Assembly: GCA_963921825.1 (NCBI GenBank)
Contig: OY997593.1
Location: 59,194,039 to 59,258,038 of the forward strand
Source of the DNA: Erodium maritimum
Taxonomy: Eukaryota > Streptophyta > Magnoliopsida > Geraniales > Geraniaceae
Reading direction: 5' to 3'
DNA length: 64,000 bases
The notes below the pieces were generated by a model that saw only the letters and a program-made list of their open reading frames with translations, was not told the origin of the DNA and searched no databases. Positions 10,996 to 23,311 of this stretch are shown here, in pieces. A program made the translations under genes and the position numbers. Position 1 is the first letter of the stretch. The number at the start of each line of letters is the position of its first letter.

Positions 10996-11651
10996 GAGCA
11001 TGTACAGTGGGTCAAACCGGATGGTCAAACCGTATGATAACTGTGCAAAATTAAGGTTTGCAATCCTTAAAATAAATTGTGTTCTACAGTGGTACAAACC
11101 GGATGAGTAAACCGGATTGTGAGTGGATGCTGAATTGATATTTTGCTGATTTAATTAAATGGTTTATTAAAACAGCAAACGTTTTACAAAATTGAAATAA
11201 ATTTTGGTAAAAATAATTAATGATAAAATAAATTGATTAATTGCAATGTATGTTTAATTTCATTGCTCTAGAGCCCGATTCGACCCGAAAAATACTAAGA
11301 TTTCGTCGGAAACGGACGATTTTTACATTTTAGACAAAAATATTGGGTCCATTTTAAATGTCGCATAATATTTGTTATAGTATAAAATTATCTACTTATA
11401 CTTTAATTTTGGACTTATCCTATTTAGTTAAATCTAATTTACGTATTTTTTTATTATAAAAAACCGGGATAACCATGTGTCGCAACACGGATGGCTAACG
11501 CACAAACCAGATCGAACGACTCGCGAACCAGAAATACGGTTCGCGGTTCGCATAAATAGTGCCCTACAGTAGATCGAATCGCGACCCACAAACCGTATTG
11601 ATACGGTTCAGTTCGCCAAGTCATACATGGTGCGTAACACTGTGCATGCTC
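10996..11651. mobile_element. PIF/Harbinger (Tourist)-type MITE
   Basis: The ends GAGCATGTACAGTG and CACTGTGCATGCTC are inverted repeats with one mismatch, flanked on both sides by TTA (10993-10995 and 11652-11654), the PIF/Harbinger TSD. The interior is AT-rich with several CAAACCG and CGGTTCG motifs in both orientations. It ends about 170 bp upstream of the ATI-like gene's promoter palindrome, so it could contribute to that gene's 5' regulatory region. No coding capacity. Confidence 0.8.
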
Positions 11652-11821
11652 TTATAAAACAAAGTGCACGTTTCCTTTCCCATTTATTTTTATCTGCCCC
11701 CAATTCTGAACTCTTAGAATTGAGTTGGGCTGAGAAGCTCACAAGGGATTACTTGTGCTACCCGCCAACTCTGAACTCGGATAAGCAACCAGTGGGATTT
11801 TGGGGACGTGAAGCCTCATCT

Positions 11822-11883
11822 GGCTTATTGGGCCAATAAGCCCAAATGAGGTTTAGTTGGGCATTCAGTGGAACCTATAAAAC
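11822..11883 (+). promoter_or_regulatory. Putative ATI-like gene promoter: palindrome and TATA box
   Basis: Bases 11822-11842 form a palindrome with 10 bp arms around a central G (GGCTTATTGG / CCAATAAGCC). It includes TGGGCC and CCAAT cores; TGGGCC/site II elements are common in plant housekeeping promoters. A TATA-like TATAAAAC follows at 11876-11883, 34 bp downstream. Transcription would begin just before or inside the assembly gap. The assignment rests on motifs and position only. Confidence 0.5.
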
Positions 11884-11915
11884 AAAACAGTTACTGTAAT
11901 TCAATCCTCTGCTTG

Positions 11916-12115
11916 NNNNNNNNNNNNNNNNNNNNNNNNNNNNNNNNNNNNNNNNNNNNNNNNNNNNNNNNNNNNNNNNNNNNNNNNNNNNNNNNNNNNN
12001 NNNNNNNNNNNNNNNNNNNNNNNNNNNNNNNNNNNNNNNNNNNNNNNNNNNNNNNNNNNNNNNNNNNNNNNNNNNNNNNNNNNNNNNNNNNNNNNNNNNN
12101 NNNNNNNNNNNNNNN
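11916..12115. other. Assembly gap (200 N)
   Basis: Exactly 200 unknown bases, which suggests a placeholder of nominal size. It removes the transcription start, any 5' UTR and the start codon of the ATI-like gene; the true missing length cannot be known from this window. Confidence 0.98.
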
Positions 12116-13689
12116 GAAGCCACTGAAATTCTGAGCGAGGATGCTGGGAAGGGTGATGGAGGTAAGGATGTTGTCTCTGAATATAGTGTGGATGAAGGCG
12201 GTAAATCTAGTGGAAAAGATGAAGAAAATTGGACTTTAAAAGACTTGACTGTGCCTGATGAGTTTCCAGGAATGGAGTTTTTTGACAAAAGCACAACTCT
12301 GCAGGGTTTAGATTTGGTTGATGTTGACAAAGAGCAGATTCTATACAGTACTTTAAAGTTCAGTTCATTCCACAATGAAGCAGCTATTGGTGGATCAGCC
12401 ATGTGCCCTGAGGACACAGATAATCCTGTAGTAGTTGAGCCTTCCAATAGAGGATTAGATTTAGCTGCAGAGAATTCACTGCCCTCGAAGCCTACATCAG
12501 TAGATGAATTTGATGGATCTGATCTTCCATGCAAAGCTTGGTGGAAGAGGAGAGCGGTTTCTGTGTATGCTCATGCAAAAGATGCAAATGCTTTTTGGTC
12601 AGTTTTTGTTGCAGCTGCTGTGATGGGCCTTGTAATACTTGGCCATCACTGGCAACAAGAAAGGTGGCAGACTTTGATACAGAAATGGCAATTCAGCATC
12701 AACGATGAGGTATGTGGTTTGTTATTGAGTTTCGCAAATCGACCCCTTTAGTGTTACTTCGAATTGCTTTTCAAGTCTTTTGAAATATGAAATATAAGTT
12801 CACATGACAGGCGGTTATTATCATATTTGGGTCTACTGATCTCTCTAGCTCACTACATATGTTCATTGATGTCACACACTGGATGTGAGTGAAATTATGA
12901 TTGCTCTGTATCCATGTTTTGCCACACCATGAAATAACATAGGTTTTTGGGTTGTAAACTTAGCACGGCATCCAAGTTAATATGGTCCATTAATACCTAT
13001 ATACCATGTTACAACCCAATTTTTCGTTGATGTACACACAACATAAACCTTTTTTTGTATGCCTTATCTAGTCTTAAAATATTTTGGTGTACCTAAGTAT
13101 TTGGTTTCAAGAGCTTGCTTATGTAGAAACAAGGGGAGCACCAAACAATTTTTGACTTCTAAGAACTTTCTAAGATTGATGTATGAAAGATGAGCTCCCT
13201 TATGTAGAAGAGAGCTCTAAAATTTTGACCCCCCACCTTGAGAGAGGCTCAACAAGAGTTGAATAGAGAGAAGTCCGATAGAAGTTGGAAAGAAATAAAT
13301 AAGGAGTGAGCTGTTGAGACTTGAAACCCTGTCCTAAAACCTAAGTCCAAGTGATTGACTAGTTGGACAAGCAAGCTTCGGTATCTAGTCTCAGCTAAGC
13401 CGAGTAATGTCTGACAGAGGCTTGATATCCTCTGGTTATTCCTTGCATTGTTTTTTAGTTTTCTTTTCCAATAATGATGATGCTATTTGGATATAAGAGA
13501 TTCATTTATCATCCTAGCTTGATATCTTCCTTATTTGCAGTTTATAAACACTTACAAATCCCTCTGTCCATTTCTTTCCTACAGAAGAAGGGCAGGATGC
13601 TAGGTCCAATATCACGACTTAAAGATGTGATTGTGGGTGGCAACGTTCGAGGGTCTCTTGTCAGGGGCAGGTCCTCAGCTGAAATTTAA
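12116..13689 (+). CDS. ATI1: ATG8-interacting protein (ATI1/ATI2-like), 5' partial, two visible exons
   Basis: Exon A (12116-12709) is open from the gap edge, so the protein starts inside the gap. Exon B is 13585-13689 with a TAA stop. Joined in phase 0 they give 232 visible residues. The N-terminal two thirds are acidic and probably disordered. At about residues 141-146 AWWKRR precedes a transmembrane helix (about 159-177, AFWSVFVAAAVMGLVILGH), followed by WQQERWQ. Exon B reads GPISRLKDVIVGGN and ends in a Ser-rich tail. This order is the conserved C-terminus of plant ATI1/ATI2, which bind ATG8 and mark ER- and plastid-derived bodies for autophagy. A YSTL at about 77-80 fits the W/F/Y-x-x-L/I/V ATG8-interaction pattern. 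ATI1 versus ATI2 cannot be decided. No break is seen. Confidence 0.88.
12710..13584 (+). other. Last intron of the ATI-like gene (phase 0, 875 bp)
   Basis: Donor GTATGTGG follows AACGATGAG, and acceptor TTTCTTTCCTACAG precedes AAGAAGGGC. Removing it joins ..SINDE to KKGRMLG.. without changing frame, matching the ATI family C-terminus. The intron is T-rich and holds no recognisable inserted element. Confidence 0.85.
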
Positions 13690-14349
13690 TATGGGTGCAT
13701 ATAAGTTGTGGAAACTAGTTCTCTGCCGAATGTTAATTTCGTATATTATCTACTTGTTTATTATTTTTCAAATACATATTTTCTTTGACGTTGTACATAT
13801 GTGATGGCAATAACTTGGTGTAGAGATGGTTTATAAATGTTTGAAATTTGAACTGTGTTTTCTCAAAAATGCATTGTGGATTTTATTTCATTTACTAGTT
13901 TCAAAACAGGCTTTATGTGAGAATATATAAGGCACTGTCATGATTATGTGAATGTAGGACTTACTGTCATTGATCATGTGAATCTTGATCTCTCGTTATT
14001 GTATGTGTACATTATTATATATGAAAAGTAGTTGTCTAAGGTTTGAGTTTGATCAAGTTTTGACTAATTTTCACTTGATAGGTTTGGACAGTTACGCTCC
14101 ATCAAGAATTCAAACGTGTTTTTAGGGAGTTCACATCCGACAAAAATTATGCGAGTTTTCAAAGGGTTCACGTCCAACAAAAATTAAATGAGTTTCCCAA
14201 AAGTTCTATCTATTTTTAAAACAATAATGTGATGCCAAACATTATAAGTTATAACCTAAAAATAATATTTATAAGTTTAAAGACTCAAATTCTTTGTATT
14301 TGAATGTTGGAAGAGAATTTATAGATAAACGCGCTGAAACATTGATAGA
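13690..14349. other. 3' flank of the ATI-like gene, no further gene seen
   Basis: AT-rich sequence that should contain the 3' UTR and polyadenylation region. A near-direct repeat of GTTCACRTCCRACAAAAATT at about 14128 and 14167 is visible. No ORF or RNA gene is supported. Confidence 0.45.
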
Positions 14350-15710
14350 TAAACAATTAAAAATAGAGTTCACAAACCAAAGGAAAATTGTTAATTAAAA
14401 TATTCATTAAGTTCGAACATCGTGGGACTAAAAACATAAGAAACCGGTTATTGGAATCAAAAGGTTGTCTTCTAGATATAGTTACGGTAGCAGTCGGAAC
14501 CACCGACACAACTTTTGAAGACTGAAAAAACGGGTTTGGTCCTTCGGAACCTAAAAGGTGGTGGTGCACAACTGCACCGAATACTCCCCTGCCTAATCTG
14601 CGGCCGTCGTCCTCCCTCGGATAAGCAGTAAGGGCCCAAAAAATGTGTAAGTTGTTGGCTCCCGAGATGGCTTGGAGGTACTCTGTCGGTACTTGGTGGA
14701 TCCATCGTCACCCCATGAGAAGTGAGAAGGTAGGTACCCGTAGACCCCTCACCGATATCTACTCCACTCTTTGGGAGAGGCGAAAGTACTAACCACTCTT
14801 TGATTGTTTGTATGTCTCTTCCTTACCCCCGGACTACCAGACTCCTTTGAGTCAACACCCTGATAAACCTTAGTTGGCCTTCTAATGACGACGACTTGGA
14901 AACCCAGCTCCCTATAGGATTTTCCAAATATGATGTCCCCGCCAGCCTCGGAGGGAGTTGTGTCGGCCACCTTCTTCATTGCTCCGGTCATCCTCGTTCA
15001 CCGTCCTCTTTTTGGATCTGACGTCAAGTCCAAGTCCAGTATCAATCAATCCTAGTCTTGGAATCGTCGCCAGCACGGGGGACCTTGTCCTCACGTCTCC
15101 CCTCTCTACGGGTAGACATTGTCTTATGTGCCGAGCTAGCTATGTTTCCTTTGAGGAACGATTCCTCCCTCCCTCGCTTTGTTACTTAGGTTGATGTACC
15201 AAGCCCCAATCCATCCAAGAGGAGTAAACATGCCCACAACCACTTGTTTCGGATGCTGCAACTGAACGCACACGAGACCTTCAACCCTAGAAGGGAGAAG
15301 GCTCTTTAGTGGCACAAGACTATCTCCTGAGGTTCCCTATAGAAACTACCTCGGTGCCTTGCCCAGATGGATCCCGCTAATCCAACCAACACGATCTTCA
15401 AACACCTGACTCCCGTGCTCCCAACCGGTGTTTGCCACAACCATCACCTCTCATATCATATCCAAAGCCATCAAGAAACTCCGCCGGAAAGGGACAACAT
15501 ATCCTTGCCCTAACCTCTCAATATGAAAGGACCAATGGACATCTCTTCCGTTCACCACCTTCACCTTAGATTGACGATGAAGGCACACTACTAATAAACG
15601 CATAGCAGATTCAACGACAATAAGGTAAAGAAGGCATACAATTCAAAATTTTAAACGTTCAAATCTATGTGAACGATTGATTATGAACTTATGAATAAAT
15701 TTCATGATCA
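14350..15710. other. Unassigned GC-richer block, possibly decayed minus-strand ORF
   Basis: Base composition shifts upward relative to the neighbours. Minus-strand frames between about 15560 and 14700 give overlapping partial ORFs such as ERLGQGYVVPFRRSF and GWEHGSQVFEDRVGW interrupted by stops. This looks like old coding sequence, perhaps a LINE ORF1, but I cannot match a domain, so no function is given. Confidence 0.35.
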
Positions 15711-15727
15711 ATAATTAGTAAATACGA

Positions 15728-17325
15728 CTCCTCAAACCCTATCCTAACCTACACTCAGTTGTCGCCCTCTTTCCCTTCCATTGGCGACGATCGTGGCCTT
15801 TAGTCATGGTTGTCGTCGGTGGTGGCGGTGTCTTCCTCTCTCCCTCTTCCTCCTTTTGCCTCATTCTTACCCTCTTCCTTCTTCTTTATGTTTTTTTTGT
15901 GGTTGCCCACCTTCAACATTGATGTGGTGGAAACTCTCGTCGTTTTCACTAGCCACTCGACATAGATCGGGACAGTGGGAAGCTGCTTCTCGACCTACCA
16001 GGTCATAGATCAATGTGGATCTGGGTGGAGCTTTCTTTGGTGGTACAGTGGTGGTTGTCTCACCTCGTCGTGGTGAGATGGCCGCCTTTGGGTCCATCCT
16101 CGTTGTGGTGTCTGGTCTTTCGTTGTAGGGGTTGGGTCGTTGTCTTCTTCCGTCTCTTTCTTAATGGATCTAGACTCAAGAAAAGGTTTAGGTCAGATCT
16201 AGTCGGATTTACACCGCCGTCTATAGTGGAGCTCAGAGTTTCCAAGCCACCGTAATTTGGGGGAGTGAGGCTCTCCTCTCCTTGGGTTGCCGGAACCCGG
16301 TGTACATGGGACATCAGTCGTGCTCAGGTGTACTATGTTGTTGTAGTATATGTGGTGATCTTTCAGGGGCAATAGAATAACAACGTGGCAATATGTTCTC
16401 AAGCGTTTGAAGTTCTAGGTTAGGTTGTGGATCGACGTTGTTGCTCCTCCCAAATGTTGACCATGGTTAGGGGTTGCTGACCTGATTCTTTGTTGGCGAT
16501 GCTTCTCCTCGGCATGAGTGTTATTCGAGTTGCCTTGGTTCTTTACTTTTGCTTACTTGTGTAACCTCTACTCTTACCATAGATCTACATTCAGTACTAC
16601 TTCTATACATCCCCAGCTGTTGTTGGTGGGGTCTCATCACCTGTGGTGTTGGCCCCCGACGGGTGGTTATTGTTTTTGGGCCTCTTTTGAAGTCGGTAGG
16701 ATTTCATTTCCGTGGGTTTCAAGAGTTCTGGTGGTTTTCAGCCACCAGACTTTCTCTACCCTTCATCGGTGTTGACTATTTGTGTGTCGATGTCCATTCA
16801 ACTCTCTGAGTTGGTGGTCCCTATGAGATGAAGTGTTTTCTACAAGTTCGAGTAAGGCTTGATGGTGTCATGTTTGGAGTTCGGAAGTTGGTGACGTTTC
16901 TTATCTTTAGTGCTTTATGGTGGTGAAATTTGGATATCATATCCTTTCTTCAGGTGCTTCATGATGGTAAAAATCAGATATCAGATCATTTTTTCAGGTG
17001 CTTCACGGTATGAAAATAAGGGTTATAGACTTAGTTTACTGCCCTTGTTGTCTTCTATGTACTTAATGTTGGTAAAACCTGGTACTTAGACCTCCTTTGT
17101 GTTTCCTCCTCTTATTAGGATTGCTTTGTGGCCGAATTTTAATGCTAGTACTCGAGTTTGCATTTGATTGTTAGGTTTGATCATTTAAATGAATCTGGTT
17201 AGATGGTTAGAGGTGTCTGTAACATGTTTATGTCTGTTGGTGAGTCCTATGACTAGATCCTATTGACACTCATCTTCTTTCTCCTTATAATTTTTATTTA
17301 TAAATTTGCATTTAGTCATAAAAAT
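15728..17325 (+). mobile_element. Probable ORF-less LINE-like non-LTR element
   Basis: The block opens with a pyrimidine- and GC-rich leader (CCTCAAACCCTATCC, then CTCTTTCCCTTCC) and ends in a T-rich tail (CTCCTTATAATTTTTATTT). This resembles the better supported non-LTR elements at 23.77 and 62.50 kb, which have the same 5' composition. Flanks AATAATTAGTAAATACG (15711) and AATAATTTAGAAATATG (17326) look like a decayed 17 bp TSD with several mismatches. ORFs of about 75-86 residues show no endonuclease or reverse transcriptase motif. Confidence 0.4.
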
Positions 17326-17753
17326 AATAATTTAGAAATATGCTAAACGAAAATAAAAGTAAAACATGACATGAGTTACTCTTTGATTATATTAATACCA
17401 GTTTTTTGCATCGCGCTATCGCACATCGCTAGTTGCAATTTGTACTTGACAAAGTTATTTAATGACATTGGATCGCAGTTTTGGTAAGAAGGTATATTTA
17501 TGAACTTTTGTTGACATGAGCTTATGATTACAGCGGGCTTATAATATGCAATATTTGTTGATATAATGGACCGTTGATAGTTATTTAGTCTAGCAATTCA
17601 TAAGATTCGAAGTACACAACAAATCCCTTCATACTCTTCTTGTGGGAAATGTATTCAAAACTAATACTATTGAAAGATAAACATTAACTATTAGGTGTTA
17701 TATTTTATATTAAAAACTATTCTTTCAAAGTAATTCATTATTTTTATTATATA

Positions 17754-18101
17754 TGTTGTGAAAAAGAACAAAACAAGGCACTATAGTATCAAGATAAAAT
17801 GATCCACACATAATATGGCTCATCTCCAGTAATTCACAGTATGCACATAGAACTTGAATATGAAGTAAGAAAAATGGATTGGGAAAAGAATTTGCAAATG
17901 GCTTTTTATTTCTTCACTGCTCACCGTACCATTTCTCTCTATTCTTTCATCTACTTCATCATCATATTACAAGAGCAATAGATGGCCATTTATAGGCATA
18001 GCATGGGTTACTTCAAGCAATGTGATTGGACCATAAGTTGGTCCAATAAGATAAAGACAAGTGTCTCTTTGGTGGGTCCACATACATGGTAATTTATAAC
18101 A
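17754..18101 (-). repeat. 3' LTR of the LARD-like element
   Basis: 348 bp, near-identical to 23312-23659, with a handful of substitutions visible by eye. On the minus strand it begins TGTTATAAATTACCATG and ends in CACAACA. CTATAAATGG, a TATA-like word, lies in it near 17988-17997 on the minus strand. Confidence 0.88.
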
Positions 18102-18112
18102 CTCCCCCTTGG
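18102..18112 (-). other. Polypurine tract of the LARD-like element
   Basis: On the minus strand CCAAGGGGGAG directly abuts the TG start of the 3' LTR, the position and composition of an LTR retrotransposon plus-strand primer. Confidence 0.75.
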
Positions 18113-18134
18113 ACCCACCATAAATATTTGACGT

Positions 18135-18560
18135 GCCTTAAGCTACCTCGTTAAAAACCTCTTCGGGAAAACCCGGTGGGACAAAACCTGTGAGGAAAAG
18201 AGTATAACGCACGAAATGTGCTTGATGCTGTCTCGTTAAAAACCATTCCAAGAAAACCCTGTGGGAAAAAACCTGGATAAGGGAAAAAGAGTACAGCGCA
18301 CAAAACTTGTCTCCCCCTGACTTCAGGCAGGTTACTTTGGTTGATCGGTTGAGTCGACACATTCTGATCTTGAACATTAACTTCTCAACAATTGGATGTC
18401 ATAAAAGCCATACCGAGTAGAGTGTTTCTTCCATTTACTATCTTCTGGTGAGCTGGACGCGCATAACAGCTGCCTTGTTAAAAACCTTTCCAAGAAAACC
18501 TCGTGGGACAAAACCTGAATAAGGGAAAAAAGAGTGCAGCGCACGGAAACATACTCCCCC
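18135..18560 (-). repeat. Repeated GTTAAAAACC..AAAACC block near the 3' end
   Basis: Three related units of about 90-300 bp spacing contain CTCGTTAAAAACC, GGGAAAACCC or AAGAAAACC, GTGGGACAAAACCTG and AAAAGAGTATAACGCAC-like words (about 18145, 18233 and 18475). They lie just inside the 3' LTR and carry no intact ORF. Confidence 0.6.
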
Positions 18561-20519
18561 TGACTGTCGCTACCCCTTGAAGACCGACTAAGTAATCTCG
18601 GTTTCTTGCAAAGTCGACTCATATTATCTTGTACACTGACTTTCCCAAAACTGATGTTGCCAAACTTCCAGTGAACAAACCTACATGATTTCTATTTCAG
18701 GATTCTGATTGACGTCAATCTCTCACGACTCTTCTGGAGTTCATGACTATATCATAATTTCGTACCAAAACTGATCGGTTGCAACTGAAAAATTCTAAAA
18801 TCTGTCTTCCCAAATTATAACTGTCTTGGGACGCACTTTGCAGATCTGCTTCTATCTCAAATCCGGTTAGTAGTTTCCGAGCTCAAACTGGCTAGCACAT
18901 TTACTGCGAATTTTCTATCAGGCCTTGTACATTATAACGTCTAAAATTTAGATATGGTACTTCAGGACCAAATATCTTTTCATTTCTTTGAGACAAATGA
19001 GATCCTCTTTAGGATCTAAATATCGATTGATCGTTTGAGTATCAAATAGAACACGCTTCAGGCGATTCTTAGTATATGCGTATTTATGGATCCATTTGAA
19101 ATATGCTCAATCTTCAGGTCGAGACAATACTTCATCATCAAAACTTTCATTTAAAAGTCTTTCTTTAGACATACTGCAGTTTCAAGGACCTCTTCAGGAG
19201 TTCATATATTATCGACCCACACTGCTTACTGCGTACATGGTTTCTCATACCATGTCTCATTGCCTCATGCAAATTAAATTCTTCAGAGAGTCATTTCTCT
19301 AGAGAATCATAAATCCTTTTGGGGAATGGCATTGCTTCTCGCAATTTAAATTTTCAAGGGATTTGCTTTAGGCAAGTTGCAATGTTTCAGGTAATGCATG
19401 GGTTTTGCTTCAGGCAAACTACAATGCTTCAGGCAAACTGCAATGCTTCAGGCAATGCAGGTCCTTCGGGGACTTTAATGAATGTCGGCACTTAAAAGTA
19501 CCATTAGCAGTGGGTATATATATCTAATATACAATGGTGATCACACAACACAACTTTATCAAAAGTTGGCTTTAAGTTATTTGAGAAAAATATCTTTATA
19601 AGGCGCGCTTTATATTCATCACCTTTGTTTTCTCATTCATCTATATCCAGTTGGTAAAACATCCTTTGATGTTTTGATCTTGATTTTGAACATTGGACAT
19701 TATGCCAATAAGTCAATTATTCTGGAATGACATTTTCTTGTATTGGCCAAACATGTCTTTAAATGACAGTAGTCAACACCACGTGGTTCAATGTCAAAAT
19801 CATCTACCATTTCAATCATGGTAATAGTAATGCCTTTATCAATGGAACCGATTTTCGGTTCCATGGTTCTCAATATGTGAGAACGATATGCATTTGCTCA
19901 TTCATTTGTTCTTCTGGAACTAACGCTTTTGTTTGAACTGATATTCTTCTTAAATCAATCTCGAGAATCAATTTTATCATGCTCATTAATGATCTGCCTG
20001 TCTAGTAGGAGCGATTGATTCTCTCAAAATAAACGGTTTTTTCTTAAACCGATATTTCTCAAATTCCGATAGTGAAGACATATCATCATTTAAATACGCC
20101 TAATTATGTTTCTTTTGGTATCAATACTCTTTGATCCAAGTAACCTCTCACGCTTCTGGCGTGTACAAGAGGAGCCATTCCCGACTTTCACAAAGCTTTT
20201 AAATCTTCGCTGATATCTTGGTATGACCTTATTATTTTTATAAATGCGTATAGCATTCGGTCTGCAACATTTTTCAAATGTGCGAGCTTATATACTTTAG
20301 GTACATATGATGAGAAAAAAATAATTCTTCCAAGAACATTTCATGCCTTACTTCAGGAAGGTCTTCTCTCTTCACTTCAAGGTGAACAATATCGTCTCAT
20401 CAAAATGAAACTAACAGATCATGCAATAAACATCTTGTCCTTCAGGGACTCAAGATACCAGCATTGTCAAGGCGATCGATTTTATAAAGCGTGTCAACAA
20501 CTTAGCAAATGCAATGTTA

Positions 20520-21120
20520 CACGATAAGACCATCTTCTGGATGCGTCTCTTATAAAGTAAATATCAAGATACCATAAGACCATCTCCTGGATGCGTCTCT
20601 TATAAAATAAGTATGGTCACATCCTCATGAATTCTGTACTTGAGTAATTAAAATTTCATACTAAAATTGTCTTTGGATGGTTGGACCACAAAGTATATCT
20701 TGTGAGAAGCAACACAAAATACTTCATAGGACATTTGAACATTCTAGTTCTTTAAATAAAGTCCGTATTAATTCTCAATGATCCTACACATCATAGTCGA
20801 TCCAAATGATTAATACGAATACGTCGACGTATAAAACATTTTCATTATCGAACTTCTGGTTCAATATAACGTAGGCATTGACTATTCTTGTATAACTCAT
20901 GTATCTGAACATTTAGATTTCTAGTACTTGGTTTGCACCATATTTATCACTTCTGGTGACACAGAGAAACTCAGTCTCATTTGTGGTCTCAACATGATCG
21001 TTGACACTGAGTAGATGCTTCTGGATCTACTTTCATATAGAGCATTTTCAACACTGAGTAGATGCTTCTGGATCTATTTTATCATTGGGTAGATGCTTCT
21101 GGATCTACTTTCATATAGAA
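20520..21120. repeat. Short tandem duplications in the LARD interior
   Basis: ATAAGACCATCTYCTGGATG plus CGTCTCTTATAAA occurs twice at about 20523-20608. TGAGTAGATGCTTCTGGATC occurs at about 21008 and 21055 and a near copy at about 21086. Every unit contains CTTCTGG, CTCCTGG or a close variant. Confidence 0.65.
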
Positions 21121-21959
21121 CATTAATGCTTAACTTCATTGTAAACCTCAATGACATGGTAGGTCTTTCGGAAACCTTAGTTTTACCAATGACACCCGTA
21201 TTATGTAGTGATACACATATCATTTTCATTTTCGCACATGAATTGATCGCTTCAGGGATCAATATATAATAGACGAAATGAACCATGATTATATCGGCTA
21301 CATCGTTATATAGAGTCGTCTGAGACATTCAATTTATTTAGATCTTCCGGATCTAGGTTATCAATCAGACTTTATCTGTATCACCCTTTTCTTTTACCCT
21401 TGTTTGATGTTTGATGTAAAGCCATCAAAACATTTGGTCATACAACATGTAATCGACCAATGATCTCTCCCGTCTCATATATAACATATACTTTCATCGC
21501 TTTCGGGAGTTCAACTCTGTAAGCAACTTTCTTTGTGCCTTTCGCATTTGTCCCACTTCGGGTGGGATTTCGAGATCGAAAGTTATAATACATGCGAGAA
21601 TGATCGAGGTCTCAATATGTCCTGATTGTAGAATTACCATCATGATTTATCCCATTCACTTCCGAGAATGGTATACTGCCAAAATGGCGAGTTTGATGGT
21701 TTTTCAGTAATAAATCATTATTTCGGCAATGAGTATACATGAAATTAACTTCGAATATATACGTTCGTATTCCCCGATACTAATACTATTGGAGCATGTG
21801 GGATAAAGGAACAAATATTTTTTTTTATAGCCAAAATAATATGGCGATGTTTGGAAATAATTATATCTTTGAAATGAACTATCAGGTTTATATGAACTTC
21901 TGGTCATATAAATAACATAAATAACAAGATTGCACCCTGAATCAGAATCTCAAGCTCTG

Positions 21960-22990
21960 TGAAATTTTAGTCGGTATGAACTTCTTGCCATACGACATTT
22001 AACAATATTGCACATATCAAATTCTCATTAAAAGAATGGTTCATTACATTTATTTCAGATTCTATGAAACTTTAAGTCCGTATGAACTTCTGGCCATACG
22101 ACATTTAGAAATGGTGCACATATAAATTTCCATTTGAACGATGGTGCAATGAACTTATCTCAAATCCCGTGAAATGTTAAGTCTGTATGAACTTCTGGTC
22201 CTACGATATTCAACAATGGTGAACATATCCGTTTCACTGGAACGAATAATTTAATGAATTTGTCTTTGACGGTTTTGGAACTTCGGGTCCAAAGTATCAT
22301 GACATTTGTAAGCTTCGGGTTACATATATTCAACATTTGAATAATCATAATTATATAGATGAAACCACACAATGAGCGAACTCATGGGGTAAACATAAGA
22401 AACGCGTGAATTAGATATAGGTATAACCGCACAACGAGCGAACTCGCGGGGTATAATAAATATATAAATCAAGTATATACATAACCGCACAACGAGCGAA
22501 CTCGTGGGGTAAGCATAATAAACGCTGAAATTAAATATATAAGTATAACCTCACAACGAGCAAGCTCGTGGGGTAGACATACTAAATATAAATAGTTTCA
22601 TATAAAATTTTAGGCTTCAGGCGTTGGACACAAGTTACAGGCTTCAGGCCAGTGGTTTCAGCTTGTGATCTTAATACAAGTTACATGCTTCAAGCCTGTG
22701 GTCTGTATTCTGCCTTTTAAGGACATGTTACAGGCTTCGGGCCTATGATTTGTCAATCGGTCATAAATACAAGTATCAAGCTCCAGGCTTGTAATTTATC
22801 GTTTGACCGTATAGGCAAGTATCATGCTTCAGGCCTGTGATTTATCATGTGGCCGTAAAAGGAAAAATATCAAGCCCCAGGATTGTAATTTATTATTTGG
22901 CCATAAAATCATATATATCAGGCCTCGACCATGTGATTTTTCATTTGGTCGTTCAAGCACATATCAAGCCTTGGCTTACGATTTTTCATT
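21960..22990. repeat. Three successive tandem arrays in the LARD interior
   Basis: First, about 120 bp units with TATGAACTTCTGGYCATACG at about 21977, 22081 and 22186. Second, four units of about 60 bp with CGCACAACGAGCGAACTCG and TGGGGTA, at 22365-22580. Third, about six units of about 60 bp with GCTTCAGGCCTGTG-like words at 22612-22990. All lie next to the 5' LTR. Confidence 0.7.
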
Positions 22991-23311
22991 TGGAGCTTCT
23001 GGTCTCAAATGATTTGGTTTCGGTATAATACCGTTTCACAAATAATGTTACTAAAACAAATCAATATCGATAAAGCTGAACACGTAACAAGATTTCAATA
23101 TGACCATATTTTCTGATGTGAAAGATCCAAAATATTATTTGGCGATCACAGAGCATACTTATAGGGTATAAAAAACAGATTCAAATAAGTATGGAACGAA
23201 CACAAATATATTTCACGAGTACCGTTAATAAATAATATCAACGAATCAAATTTATGATAATATGAAACTTTATACCTGAACGATCGAACCGAGCTCTTCG
23301 TGCTGATAACG

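Noticed and set aside
11875..12534. 219-residue minus-strand ORF across the gap
   Set aside because: It is antisense to the ATI-like exon and partly translated N.
12188..12751. GTG at 12188 as the start of the ATI-like protein, and 12751 as its end
   Set aside because: The frame is open upstream to the gap edge, and the end lies in the intron; the GTATGT donor at 12710 and acceptor at 13584 restore the conserved C-terminus.
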